Source: Mobiluncus massiliensis (GTDB taxonomy: Bacteria; Actinomycetota; Actinomycetes; Actinomycetales; Actinomycetaceae). From it: 64,000 nt of DNA. Position numbers and translations under genes: made by a program. Shown piece after piece: positions 34,334 through 43,090 of the stretch. Location: the NCBI RefSeq assembly GCF_949769255.1, contig NZ_OX458329.1, forward strand, positions 806,001-870,000, given 5' to 3'. Position 1 is the stretch's first letter. Every line of letters begins with the position of its first letter. The notes under the pieces were generated by a model, which worked only from the letters and a program-made list of their open reading frames with translations, made no database searches and was not told the origin of the DNA.

Positions 34334-35449
34334 ATGCCTCAAAAGATTCGCGCCTCCATCGCGTATGGCGTTGGTAAGGGGTTTTCTAAGCCCGAAGAGC
34401 TCATCCTCGATGATCCCATCAAAGCCGAAGTGCTGGTCAATATCGAGGCTTCCGGCCTATGCCACTCGGATTTGCACCTGGTGGAAGACGACGACAAAAT
34501 GTTTGAATTTCCGGCTGTTTTAGGCCACGAGGTCGCCGGTACGGTAGAAGCCGTCGGCCCGGAGGTCGTGGGGATTAAACCGGGAGACCACGTGGTGGCC
34601 ACACTGGAGCAAATTTGCGGTCATTGCGATAAGTGTATGGGAGGAAAAGCGCATTCCTGCCGTCACCAGGAAGAATGTGTGCGCCAGCCGGGGGAGCCGC
34701 CGCGTCTCAAGTTCCCCGATGGGCGTCCGATTACCCAAGCGCTGGGGATTGGCGGCTTTGCTTCCAAGTCTCTGATTCACCAAAATCAGTTGGCGGTCGT
34801 GAATAATCAGGTAGATATGGCTGAAGCGGCCTGCATCGGTTGCGCCACCATCACCGGCTTCGGGGCGGCAAAGAACTCGGCAAAAGTTCAGCCGGGAGAT
34901 TTGGTTGCGGTCATCGGCACCGGCGGTATCGGACTGAATGTAATCTCCGGGGCGCGGGTGTGCGGCGCCCGCACCATCATTGCCATCGACGTGTTCGACA
35001 ACAAGCTCGAATTCGCCGAGAAGTTCGGCGCCACCCACGTGGTCAATGCCAAGAAAGAAGATCCGGTTGAGGCCGTGCGCCGCATCACCGGCGGCGGGGT
35101 GGACAAGTCCTTCGAAGCCATCGGGTTTGCGGAAACCATGAAACAGTGCTGGGATATGCTGGCCCAGGGCGGCACCGCCTACTGCATCGGCTTGGCGAAA
35201 CCGGATGCCACGGTTTCCTTGGAGATCGACCCCATCAACCTGCTGTTTATGCAGCGCGGTTTCAAGGGTGTGTGGATGGGCGCGACAAACCCGAAGCACG
35301 ACATTCCCTACTACGCTGACCTGGCAGTGGACGGCCGGCTCAATATGCACGACATAGTCACGCAACGCATCCGTTTGGACCAGATTACCGAAGCGTATGA
35401 ACAGCTCATGCGCGGTGAGGTCATCCGTTCGGTTATCACCGAGTTCTAA
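34334..35449 (+). CDS. Zinc-dependent alcohol dehydrogenase (MDR family)
   Basis: A 371-residue medium-chain dehydrogenase. ATG 34334 has AAAGGAG upstream; the upstream in-frame extension is non-coding. The catalytic zinc ligands lie in EASGLCHSDLHL and GHEVAGTVEAVG. The structural zinc site is CGHCDKCMGGKAHSC and the NAD(P) site is VAVIGTGGIGLNVI. The class resembles the group that includes S-(hydroxymethyl)mycothiol/glutathione dehydrogenases and NDMA-dependent alcohol dehydrogenases, so an aldehyde/alcohol conversion is certain but the substrate is not. An AT-rich upstream stretch (34190-34235) probably holds the promoter. Confidence 0.9.
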   Translation: MPQKIRASIAYGVGKGFSKPEELILDDPIKAEVLVNIEASGLCHSDLHLVEDDDKMFEFPAVLGHEVAGTVEAVGPEVVGIKPGDHVVATLEQICGHCDKCMGGKAHSCRHQEECVRQPGEPPRLKFPDGRPITQALGIGGFASKSLIHQNQLAVVNNQVDMAEAACIGCATITGFGAAKNSAKVQPGDLVAVIGTGGIGLNVISGARVCGARTIIAIDVFDNKLEFAEKFGATHVVNAKKEDPVEAVRRITGGGVDKSFEAIGFAETMKQCWDMLAQGGTAYCIGLAKPDATVSLEIDPINLLFMQRGFKGVWMGATNPKHDIPYYADLAVDGRLNMHDIVTQRIRLDQITEAYEQLMRGEVIRSVITEF

Positions 35450-35469
35450 ACGCTGAAACAGAGCTGTAC

Positions 35470-35514
35470 GTAATTCCGGGTGAGTCTGCATGGGCTTACC
35501 CGGAATTACTTTCT
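35470..35514 (+). terminator. Long hairpin terminator
   Basis: GTAATTCCGGGTGAG and CTTACCCGGAATTAC form a 15-bp stem with one G-U pair and a 10-nt loop, then TTTCT. It ends the alcohol dehydrogenase transcript, convergent with the DUF1846 gene. Confidence 0.88.
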
Positions 35515-35547
35515 GTAAGCTAGAGGTAATCCGCGGTTAAGGCAGTT

Positions 35548-37041
35548 TTAGCGTTTACGGTACAGGCGCTTGCGCTGGAACTTGGGCTCCGAAGTAACTT
35601 GGATTCCGAGGTTTCTAAAGATCCCTTCGTCCACCGACCCCAAGATAGTGGTCGTGTGTACGTTCGTGCCATCGAGTTCCTTGAGCATCCCCAGTGCGGC
35701 GCGGGCTTCGGCAGAAGTCCCGGCGGAAACGGACAGGGCAATCAGCACTTCATCGGTGTGCAGGCGAGGATTGCGCGAGCCCAAATGCTGGGTCTTTAAG
35801 GTTTGGATAGGCTCAATCGACTCGCGAGACAGCAGATCCAGCTCCGGATCGATGTCTGCCAGGTATTTCAACGCGTTCAGCAGCATCGCGGCGGAACAAC
35901 CCAGCAGGGCAGAGGTCTTGCCGGTGATAATCGTGCCATCGTGCAGTTCAATAGCGCTGCCTGGCTGGTTGGTGGCGGCTTCAACTTCCAGGGCGGCACC
36001 TACCACGTGACGCTCCCAAGTGGAGGTGCCCGCTTTCGCCATTAACACCGCAATCCGGTTGGATTCTTCGGAATCCCGGCCGTCACGGGCTTGTTCAACC
36101 AGCGCTTTATAGTAGCGGCGGATAATTTCTTGACGCGCGGCTTCCTGACACACCTCGTCGTCACTGATGCAGTAGCCCGCCATATTAACTCCCATATCAG
36201 TAGGGCTTTGGTAGGGAGATTTACCGGTGAGCTGTTCCAACATGGTTTTCAGCAGCGGGAAGGTTTCAGTATCGCGGTTGTAGCTGGTGACCTGCACGCC
36301 GTGTGCCGCCAAATGGTAGGGGTCGATGAGGTTGATGTCCTCCAAGTCCGCGGTGGCGGCTTGGTAAGCCAAGTTCACCGGATGTTCCAACGGCAGGTTC
36401 CAAATTGGGAAGGTCTCAAACTTGGCGTAGCCGGCTTCGATACCGCGTTTATTGTCGTGGTAGACCTGAGAGAGGCAGGTTGCCAGTTTGCCGGAACCCG
36501 GACCGGGGGCGGTAACGACGATGAGGTCGCGGCTGACCTCCACATAGTCATTCCGACCAAAACCGTCCTCGGACAAAACCAACTTTGTATTCGAGGGGTA
36601 CCCCTCGATAATGCGGTGTCTGGCGACTTTCAACCCCAGTCTTTCCAGGCGCTCCTTGAACGCGAAAGCTAGGGCGTTGTCGTCCGCGAGTTGGGTCATC
36701 ACTACGTTTTCGACCAGGAAACCGCCTTCGCGAAACACGTCAATGAGCCGCAGCACGTCATCTTCGTAAGTAATATCCAAATCAGCGCGGCGTTTTTGCC
36801 TCTGTAAATCCAAGGCACTGACACAAACCAGAATCTCAATTTCATCCTTTAACTGGCGTAGCATCGAAATTTTGTTGTCCGGTGTGAACCCCGGCAGGAC
36901 TCTGGAGGCGTGCATATCGTCGTACAGTTTGCCACCCATCTCCAGGTAGAGCCGCCCCCCGATTTCCTGGCGACGCTCCGCGATGTGTTGGGACTGCATT
37001 TTGATGTATAAGTCGTGGTCAAACCCAATTTTTCGGCTCAT
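35548..37041 (-). CDS. DUF1846 family protein with P-loop-like motif
   Basis: A 497-residue member of the DUF1846 family (PF08903), of unknown function. ATG 37041 gives the family's usual start [19 protein letters not shown]; a GTG at 37053 would add four residues. A nucleotide-binding-like loop, [21 protein letters not shown], lies near residue 170. Other conserved blocks are [26 protein letters not shown]-type [12 protein letters not shown] and [12 protein letters not shown]. It is divergent from the DUF4032 gene with only 75 nt between starts, which suggests shared regulation. Confidence 0.85.
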   Translation of the reverse strand: MSRKIGFDHDLYIKMQSQHIAERRQEIGGRLYLEMGGKLYDDMHASRVLPGFTPDNKISMLRQLKDEIEILVCVSALDLQRQKRRADLDITYEDDVLRLIDVFREGGFLVENVVMTQLADDNALAFAFKERLERLGLKVARHRIIEGYPSNTKLVLSEDGFGRNDYVEVSRDLIVVTAPGPGSGKLATCLSQVYHDNKRGIEAGYAKFETFPIWNLPLEHPVNLAYQAATADLEDINLIDPYHLAAHGVQVTSYNRDTETFPLLKTMLEQLTGKSPYQSPTDMGVNMAGYCISDDEVCQEAARQEIIRRYYKALVEQARDGRDSEESNRIAVLMAKAGTSTWERHVVGAALEVEAATNQPGSAIELHDGTIITGKTSALLGCSAAMLLNALKYLADIDPELDLLSRESIEPIQTLKTQHLGSRNPRLHTDEVLIALSVSAGTSAEARAALGMLKELDGTNVHTTTILGSVDEGIFRNLGIQVTSEPKFQRKRLYRKR

Positions 37042-37116
37042 CAAATACTTCACTTTCTCAGATAAATTTCAGTTTGGAATCAATAATTAATTATTGTCTT
37101 AGCTTACACTAGGGGA

Positions 37117-38334
37117 GTGACGTTCTCAGTGACCGCGGCCACCGCGGAACCCGCTTTACTGGATTTGCCTTGGGAATTACCTTTGGAGGAATGGCCAGAG
37201 CGCTATATCGCCTCTTTCCCGCACGGAATTTCACGACACGTTGTGCGTTTTGTGAACCTCGGACCGCGAATCCTCGCGGTGAAAGAAATTTCGGAGGAAA
37301 AGGCACGTCACGAGTATTCCCTGTTGCGCGATTTGGTGCGTTTAGAACAGCCGGTGGTGCAACCGCTAGCTCACGTCACCCACCGTACCGATGCGGCCGG
37401 GGAAGAACTCAACAGCGCCCTGGTGACCTATCACCTGCCGTTTTCCTTGCCTTACCGGACTTTGTTCAACGCGAATATGAGTCCCGAGACCGCCACTCGC
37501 CTCATCGATTCTCTGGCGGTGCTGCTGGTCAGGTTGCATCTGCTGGGGTTCTATTGGGGAGATGTCTCGCTTTCGAACACACTATTTCGTCGTGACGCCG
37601 GAGCATTTGCCGCTTACCTGGTCGATGCGGAAACCGGGGAGTTGCATCCTGAGGGCTTGACTTATGGGCAACGCTCCTACGATGTCGAAATAGCTCGAGT
37701 GAACATCATCGGTGAGCTGATGGATCTCCAGGCAGGGGGCACTCTTGACGAAGCCGCTGACACCGTTGAAATCGGTAACCTGCTCCAAGACCGCTACGAC
37801 GCCTTGTGGGATGAACTGACCTCTGTAGAGACTTTCGATGCGGATGAAACCTGGCGTATCGAGGATCGCATTCGTCGTTTGAATGATCTGGGCTTCGACG
37901 TGGGCGAGCTTAAGATGAAGACCAACACCGCGGACGGCGCTCGCCAAGTGCTGATTCAGCCTAAGGTTGTGGATTCCGGGCACTACCATCGCCAGGTAAT
38001 GCGCCTGACCGGCCTCGATGTTCAGGAAAACCAGGGGCGGCGCATGATCAACGATATGCAGACTTTCCGAATGCTCAATCATCTCGAAAACGTACCCCTT
38101 GACGTGGTGGCGCACCGGTGGCTGACGAAAGTATACGAGCCGATTCTGGCGGCCCTCCCGGAGGAACTGCTGTCAAAGCTGGAGCCGGCTCAGGTGTTTC
38201 ATGAGATTCTGGATCACCGCTGGTACCTGTCGGAAAATCGCGGGGAACAGGTCAGTTTACACGAAGCCATCGATTCCTACATTCGCAAAGTCCTACCCCA
38301 AAAACCTGACGAAATCACCATTATGGGTGAGTAA
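37117..38334 (+). CDS. DUF4032 protein with kinase-like fold
   Basis: A 405-residue actinobacterial protein. GTG 37117 lies 6 nt after TACACT (37105-37110), so it is probably leaderless. The N-terminal half looks like a small-molecule/RIO-type kinase: FVNLGPRILAVKEI could hold the ATP-binding Lys, GFYWGDVSLSNTLFR looks like a catalytic loop (Asp...Asn), and AAYLVDAETGE holds a DFG-like metal Asp. The C-terminal half (MKTNTADGARQVLIQPKVV, YHRQVMRLTGLDVQENQGRRM) is the DUF4032 domain proper. The substrate is unknown. Confidence 0.8.
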   Translation: MTFSVTAATAEPALLDLPWELPLEEWPERYIASFPHGISRHVVRFVNLGPRILAVKEISEEKARHEYSLLRDLVRLEQPVVQPLAHVTHRTDAAGEELNSALVTYHLPFSLPYRTLFNANMSPETATRLIDSLAVLLVRLHLLGFYWGDVSLSNTLFRRDAGAFAAYLVDAETGELHPEGLTYGQRSYDVEIARVNIIGELMDLQAGGTLDEAADTVEIGNLLQDRYDALWDELTSVETFDADETWRIEDRIRRLNDLGFDVGELKMKTNTADGARQVLIQPKVVDSGHYHRQVMRLTGLDVQENQGRRMINDMQTFRMLNHLENVPLDVVAHRWLTKVYEPILAALPEELLSKLEPAQVFHEILDHRWYLSENRGEQVSLHEAIDSYIRKVLPQKPDEITIMGE

Positions 38335-38382
38335 ACGCGGTTCTGCCAGAGTCACAATCCGCTTTTTAGGTATGCCGAAAAC

Positions 38383-39531
38383 CTAGGCCCTGCGCCGGTA
38401 GCGTTCCAGAACCACAGAGGCTATCCAGAACACAATCGCGAACCCAACTTGGATTGCGATATTGACCCAGAATTGGTTGGCGGCAGCGCCACTGAAGGTT
38501 GTCATTTGCGCCAGGGCATTGTTGTTGTCGATGTAGTAGAAGGTGGGTAACACCCGTCCGACAGCAACGACCGCTTCGGGCATTAGGTGCGTGGGAATGA
38601 AAGCACCGCAAAGGAACGAACTGGCCAGAGCCACCACGTTCACGATGGCGCTCAAGGCCTCCTTGTTGGTCGTAATCTTTGTAATGAGGAAACCCAAAGC
38701 CAACACTGGCAACCCAAAGACGAAAGTGTTCAGGGCAAAGAGACTTCCGCGTCCGGTGGCCCAGGACTCGGGTATCAACACCGACACCAGTCCTACGTTC
38801 AAAGCTGCCAGCAGCAGCATAATGATGGCGCAGCCGAGATTGAGATTCAGGTCAATTCGCAACGGATTAGCCGAGGAAACAATGGTACGCCGGCGCACGT
38901 TTATCTCTGCAAACGCCGCCAGCACCATGGTGATGACATAGATGGCACCCGCCATAAGGGTGTAACTGCCGAAGTTGTACAGCCCTTTCGTCAGCATCAA
39001 GGTTTTGGTGTCCAGTTCGCTGGTGAGGACGACATCTGTCGACAGCTTCGAGCTGGACTCGATTGCTTTGACCAGTTCGTCCTCGTCGGTGAGATATTTC
39101 CCGTAACCGGTGGCCAAACGCAGGAAACGCGTCACCAGCGCCTCGGCCGAAGCACTCTGCGCGGAGGTGCGAGTCTTGATTCCGACCGTGGGTTCTTGAC
39201 CTTTCAGAATCTGGTCAGTGAAGTCCGGAGGTAGGTAGACCGCATAGGCTAGCGCCTCGTAATACAGGGCGTCATCAATTTCACGATTGGTGCTTTTCAC
39301 ATCAGCTTCGCTAGTATGCTGGCGCAGATAGCTATCGAATGCGCGGGTCAAGGCTGTTTCAGAACCTTGATTAATAAGTATCACTTTCGGTTTATCGGCG
39401 GTAAAGTTTCCGGCCCCGCCCGGAGGCGCCTGGAAAGCCGTCAGACCCATCACCACCATGATGGCGGTGAAGATAAAGACAAAACCGAGATTGCGAGATA
39501 GTACCCGCACGAAACCTTTAAAGACTGTCAT
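38383..39531 (-). CDS. ABC-2 type transporter permease (second subunit)
   Basis: A 382-residue membrane protein of the ABC-2/DrrB-YhgE type: one N-terminal membrane segment (NLGFVFIFTAIMVVMGLTAF), a ~170-residue extracytoplasmic domain (KVILINQGSETALTRAFDSYL and on), then five membrane segments. GAGGAGG precedes ATG 39531, which overlaps the upstream permease by 14 nt. It pairs with that permease and the ATPase at 40794 to form an exporter. The substrate is not identifiable; family members export drugs, lipids or cell-wall polymers. Confidence 0.82.
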   Translation of the reverse strand: MTVFKGFVRVLSRNLGFVFIFTAIMVVMGLTAFQAPPGGAGNFTADKPKVILINQGSETALTRAFDSYLRQHTSEADVKSTNREIDDALYYEALAYAVYLPPDFTDQILKGQEPTVGIKTRTSAQSASAEALVTRFLRLATGYGKYLTDEDELVKAIESSSKLSTDVVLTSELDTKTLMLTKGLYNFGSYTLMAGAIYVITMVLAAFAEINVRRRTIVSSANPLRIDLNLNLGCAIIMLLLAALNVGLVSVLIPESWATGRGSLFALNTFVFGLPVLALGFLITKITTNKEALSAIVNVVALASSFLCGAFIPTHLMPEAVVAVGRVLPTFYYIDNNNALAQMTTFSGAAANQFWVNIAIQVGFAIVFWIASVVLERYRRRA

Positions 39532-40801
39532 AGCGCTGCCTCCTCAGGACGATAACGGAAGCGCCGAGCAGGACTGCGGAAATAACCAGCAGAATGACGA
39601 TATCCTGCCAGTATCCGTCGTATCCGGGGTGAAAGAACAGGTTATAGTAGCCATCGGTGATGAGGGCGACAGGATTAAACTTGTTGACCATCGGAAAGCG
39701 AAAATCTACCGCGTAGCGCATCGCTCCGCCCATCATGCCTGCCAGCATCGCCCCCAGCATGGTCACCGCGATGAGGACGCCAATCTTGGCGTTTTCCCCG
39801 CCGGGAACCAACGTGGAAATAGCCGCTCCGAAACTCAGACCTGCCAGGGCTCCCACCGAGGTCAGTAGCATGGTCAACCCCCAGTTGGAACCAAAATCTA
39901 CCTGAAACAGGAAATGACACAACACCAGCAGCGCCAGCAGTCCGACCAATTCCACGAGGTAGCTGGTGATGATGCCGGAAATAATGAGTTTGGACTTACT
40001 AGTTGGGGCTACGGTGATACGCCGTCCGATAACTCCCAGCGGCGGCTGGACGTTATTCATGATTGTCAGCGAGAACATTCCCCCGTAGAGAGCCGCCATG
40101 GCCATGAGGGAAAAGAACTCCGCCATCAACAGATCCATCGACTTGGGACTGCGGTCTTGCAGGGTAAAGCCGCTGGAACTGAGCTGGTCTTGGACGGATT
40201 TGGCGATCTTTTCGGGATTGAAAGCGAGAGCCGCTGACTGAGGGCCGGCGGGGCCGTCGGCTATGCCGGTCGCGGGTGGTGTCAATGCGGCTAGCTGCGC
40301 GGTGATTTCTCGCTCGGTGAGGGTAGAAATCATATCGACCCGCTGGGTAATTTCGTCAAGAATTACCTTTAGTATGGTCTGGTTCAGACCGTTGGTGGTG
40401 ATGGTCAGTTTTGCTTGGGCGTCTTTGACCATGCCCTCGTCGGGGGTACCGGTAATCTCGACGATTCCGTCGACTTTTTCATTCTGAAGTAGTTTCTTGC
40501 CTGCGTCCAGGTCGGACACTTCCGTTACCTGCAAAAGGGGTTTGTCGCTGCCGGTCACGCTGGAATCTCCAGTCTTCGCCAACTCGTCAAAGGCAATCTT
40601 AAAGGCACTGTCCTTATAGACCTGGGAGTTAACAACTGCGACCGGCACCGTGTCAAAGGCTTCCTTGTTGACAATGTCGCCCAAGGCCACCTTGAACAGA
40701 ACACCTAAGATAATCGGGAAAGCCAGGGTGAAAAACACCAGGGAGCGATTCCTCAGGAGGACTTTCACATTGTATAAAATCAGGTGTCCCATCTCAGTCA
40801 C
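39518..40801 (-). CDS. ABC-2 type transporter permease (first subunit)
   Basis: A 427-residue permease with the same layout as its neighbour: N-terminal segment SLVFFTLAFPIILGVLFKVAL, a large external domain with VPVAVVNSQVYKDSAF, and a C-terminal membrane half (FFSLMAMAALYGGMFSLTIM, VELVGLLALLVLCHFLF, GVLIAVTMLGAMLAGMMGG). GTG 40801 overlaps the ATPase stop by 8 nt; ATG 40792 is a possible alternative. The two permeases are probably old duplicates that heterodimerise. Confidence 0.83.
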   Translation of the reverse strand: MTEMGHLILYNVKVLLRNRSLVFFTLAFPIILGVLFKVALGDIVNKEAFDTVPVAVVNSQVYKDSAFKIAFDELAKTGDSSVTGSDKPLLQVTEVSDLDAGKKLLQNEKVDGIVEITGTPDEGMVKDAQAKLTITTNGLNQTILKVILDEITQRVDMISTLTEREITAQLAALTPPATGIADGPAGPQSAALAFNPEKIAKSVQDQLSSSGFTLQDRSPKSMDLLMAEFFSLMAMAALYGGMFSLTIMNNVQPPLGVIGRRITVAPTSKSKLIISGIITSYLVELVGLLALLVLCHFLFQVDFGSNWGLTMLLTSVGALAGLSFGAAISTLVPGGENAKIGVLIAVTMLGAMLAGMMGGAMRYAVDFRFPMVNKFNPVALITDGYYNLFFHPGYDGYWQDIVILLVISAVLLGASVIVLRRQRYDSL

Positions 40802-41771
40802 GCAGTTCCTTGCCGGTGAGCTGCAAGAACACGTCGTTCAGGGTGGGGCGTTCGGAAAATATGGACTCGTAGGCAACGTTTGATTCCACGAGGTCGCGAA
40901 TCAGCGCCGAGACATTGTTTTGACCGTGTGCATAGATGATTTCCACGCTACGATTCTTGGTTTCGACAGATTGGATTTGGGGATCGCCGCGCAGTTTTTC
41001 CAACAGGGAGGGGGGAAACTCGGTGCCCTGAACGGTGACTTTTTCCTCGATATTCGACAACTGCTTGAGCTCGTTGACGCTGCCTTGGGCGATGATTTTC
41101 CCCTTGTCAAGAATGATGATGCGGTCGCAAATCTGTTCAACTTCTTCCATGTAGTGAGTGGTGTAAACCACCGTCGCACCTCGGTCGCGCAGGGTGACGA
41201 TGCCGTCAAGGATATTGTTGCGGCTTTGCGGGTCTACCGCGACAGTCGGTTCGTCGAGAAATATCAGTTCCGGCTGGTGAGCAATGCCGCAGGCGAGGTT
41301 GAGGCGACGCAGCAGGCCGCCGGAGAGCTGTTTGGGACGGAACTTCAGATAATCCTGCAGCCCCACCAGCTCCACCGCCTCAGCAATCATCTGGGTTCGT
41401 TTTGCCTTTTTCGGCACGTACAGTCCGCAGAAGTACTCCAAATTCTGCGCCACGCTCAGCTCGTTGAACACCGCCACGTCTTGAAACACCACGCCAATCC
41501 GACGCTTTACGTCGTAGGCATCAGGGCGCATAGTTTCGCCAAAAATGTTGACGGTACCGTTCTGGAATTTCAGCAGCGATAGCATGCAGTTGATGGCGGT
41601 AGATTTGCCGGAACCATTGGGGCCCAACAGTCCCAAAATCTCGCCTTGGCGGACTTCCAGGCTCAGTCCGTTCAGAGCTCGCAATGTTTTGTAGTCCTTG
41701 GTCAGTCCTTGGACTTCAATCACGTTTGACACTATGTTTCCTTGCGTCGTGGTCGATGAGTTCTCTTTCAT
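40794..41771 (-). CDS. ABC transporter ATP-binding protein (exporter type)
   Basis: A 325-residue ATPase. Walker A is GPNGSGKST, the signature region is LSGGLLRRLNLA (a variant of LSGGQ), Walker B is LIFLDEP and the H-loop is VYTTHYMEE. The C-terminal DUF4162-like region (EEKVTVQGTEF..., then RPTLNDVFLQLTGKELRD) is typical of drug/lipid exporters of the CcmA/DrrA class. GAGGCGG precedes the ATG. First gene of a three-gene operon reading right to left. Confidence 0.9.
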   Translation of the reverse strand: MKENSSTTTQGNIVSNVIEVQGLTKDYKTLRALNGLSLEVRQGEILGLLGPNGSGKSTAINCMLSLLKFQNGTVNIFGETMRPDAYDVKRRIGVVFQDVAVFNELSVAQNLEYFCGLYVPKKAKRTQMIAEAVELVGLQDYLKFRPKQLSGGLLRRLNLACGIAHQPELIFLDEPTVAVDPQSRNNILDGIVTLRDRGATVVYTTHYMEEVEQICDRIIILDKGKIIAQGSVNELKQLSNIEEKVTVQGTEFPPSLLEKLRGDPQIQSVETKNRSVEIIYAHGQNNVSALIRDLVESNVAYESIFSERPTLNDVFLQLTGKELRD

Positions 41772-41832
41772 CGTAGAGCCGCCTCGACGTGCAATTTCGT
41801 GAATTTACCAGAACTTAACGCAACATTTTCGC

Positions 41833-41871
41833 AAAATAAAAATTTACCGATTATCGAAGGATAATCGGTAA
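41833..41871 (-). terminator. Terminator of the tRNA-Leu(CAA) transcript
   Basis: On the minus strand TTACCGATTATC pairs with GATAATCGGTAA (12 bp) around CTTC, followed by ATTTTTATTTT. It lies 5 nt after the encoded CCA of the tRNA. Confidence 0.92.
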
Positions 41872-41876
41872 TTGTT

Positions 41877-41953
41877 TGGTACCCCGGAAGGGATTCGAAC
41901 CCTTAACAAGCCGGGTTTGAGCCGACCGCCTCTACCAGTTGGGCTACCAGGGC
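41877..41953 (-). tRNA. tRNA with anticodon CAA (Leu), short variable loop
   Basis: A 77-nt gene including encoded CCA. The acceptor GCCCTGG pairs with CCGGGGT (two wobble pairs). The anticodon stem is GTCGG/CCGGC with loop CTCAAAC, reading CAA. The T-arm is AAGGG/CCCTT with loop TTCGAAT. The variable loop is only TTGTT (5 nt), although bacterial leucine tRNAs normally have a long arm. Identity as Leu rests on the anticodon. I believe similar short tRNA-Leu(CAA) genes are known in other Actinobacteria but cannot verify that here. Confidence 0.85.
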
Positions 41954-42059
41954 ATTCTCTGTGAAGGTTAGGTAAATAACCGCCGCAAAGACTTCATATA
42001 TACTAAAGTATCTAACGAGAAAAGCAAATCGAGTCCACTTACAAGGGGGATCTGAAGAG

Positions 42060-42668
42060 ATGGCGAAGACGGCATCTGCACCAAAGGACACCAAAGAGCA
42101 CCGGCGAGTAATTGTGGCCGAAGACGAGGCCTTAATCCGCCTCGACATTGTCGAAACTATGAAAGAAAACGATTTCGAAGTGGTCGGCGAAGCTGCCGAC
42201 GGCGAGGAAGCCGTAACCCTAGCTCTGGAACTCGAACCTGATTTGATGGTTATGGACATTAAAATGCCAAAGCTTGATGGCATTGCGGCAGCCGAAAAAA
42301 TCATGAAGGAAGCTCCCTGCGCTATCGTGATGCTTACCGCTTTTTCCGACAAGGAACTCATCGAACGCGCCAAAGATGCCGGTACTATGGCTTACCTGGT
42401 GAAACCGTTTGACCCCAAGGATTTATTGCCCGCCGTAGAGGTCGCCCTGTCACGCCACCAGGAGCTACTCTCTTTGGAAGATTCCATTGCTGACCTGCAA
42501 GACCGGCTCAGCACCCGCAAACAGGTAGACCGCGCCAAAGGTCTCTTGATGGAAAAGATGGAACTGACCGAACCGGAAGCGTTCCGCTGGATTCAAAAGA
42601 CTTCGATGGATCGTCGCCTGTCCATGCGGGAAGTGGCAGATGCGGTCATTGACCAGCTAGGCGATTAA
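42060..42668 (+). CDS. pdtaR: ANTAR-domain response regulator
   Basis: A 202-residue two-domain regulator. The receiver domain (residues ~16-130) has the acidic pocket AEDE, phospho-acceptor Asp66 in VMDIKMPKLDG, Thr in MLTAFSD and Lys in VKPFDP. The C-terminal ANTAR domain (LSTRKQVDRAKGLLMEKMELTEPEAFRWIQKTSMDRRLSM region) binds paired RNA hairpins to prevent termination. It matches PdtaR of Mycobacterium, where the histidine kinase PdtaS is its partner; no kinase gene is in this window. It follows the divergent tRNA-Leu by ~106 nt. Confidence 0.92.
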   Translation: MAKTASAPKDTKEHRRVIVAEDEALIRLDIVETMKENDFEVVGEAADGEEAVTLALELEPDLMVMDIKMPKLDGIAAAEKIMKEAPCAIVMLTAFSDKELIERAKDAGTMAYLVKPFDPKDLLPAVEVALSRHQELLSLEDSIADLQDRLSTRKQVDRAKGLLMEKMELTEPEAFRWIQKTSMDRRLSMREVADAVIDQLGD

Positions 42669-43057
42669 TTGGGCTGTTCCACAAGGTAGCAGGTCATCAG
42701 GCCGGTGGAGATAATTTTGCCGGTGTCCTCGCTGATGTTGTCAAAACGGTATACCGCGGTGCGTCGTCCCAGGTGAACCGCATCGGCGGTGCAGATGATG
42801 CGGCCGCTGATTCCCGGTTTGATATGGGTGATGTCCAGATGCGCTCCTACGGCGCTTTTGCCGAACTGTTTAGCCCACTGGTAAGCAGCAAAAGACGCGA
42901 CAGACTCCGCCAGGAGAGCCGCGGCTCCGCCGTGCAGTATCCCAAACGGTTGGGTATTACCTTCCAGCGGCATGATACCGACCGCATGTTCGGCGCTGAG
43001 CTCGGAAAACGTAATGCCCATTTTCTCGATAGCAGGGCCCAGATTATCCCGATCCAT
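42665..43057 (-). CDS. PaaI-type hotdog thioesterase
   Basis: A 130-residue hotdog-fold protein. GGAGG lies 5 nt before ATG 43057. The active-site region ILHGGAAALLAESVASFAAY has the HGG loop and catalytic acidic residue on the helix, and GAHLDITHIKPGISGRIICTADAVHLGRRTAVY is the usual continuation. It hydrolyses an acyl-CoA thioester; the substrate is unknown (PaaI- and MenI-like enzymes share this form). Its 3' end overlaps pdtaR by 4 nt, convergent. Confidence 0.88.
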   Translation of the reverse strand: MDRDNLGPAIEKMGITFSELSAEHAVGIMPLEGNTQPFGILHGGAAALLAESVASFAAYQWAKQFGKSAVGAHLDITHIKPGISGRIICTADAVHLGRRTAVYRFDNISEDTGKIISTGLMTCYLVEQPN

Positions 43058-43090
43058 TCTTACCTCCGGGGTTCTTGATAACCTACAGAC

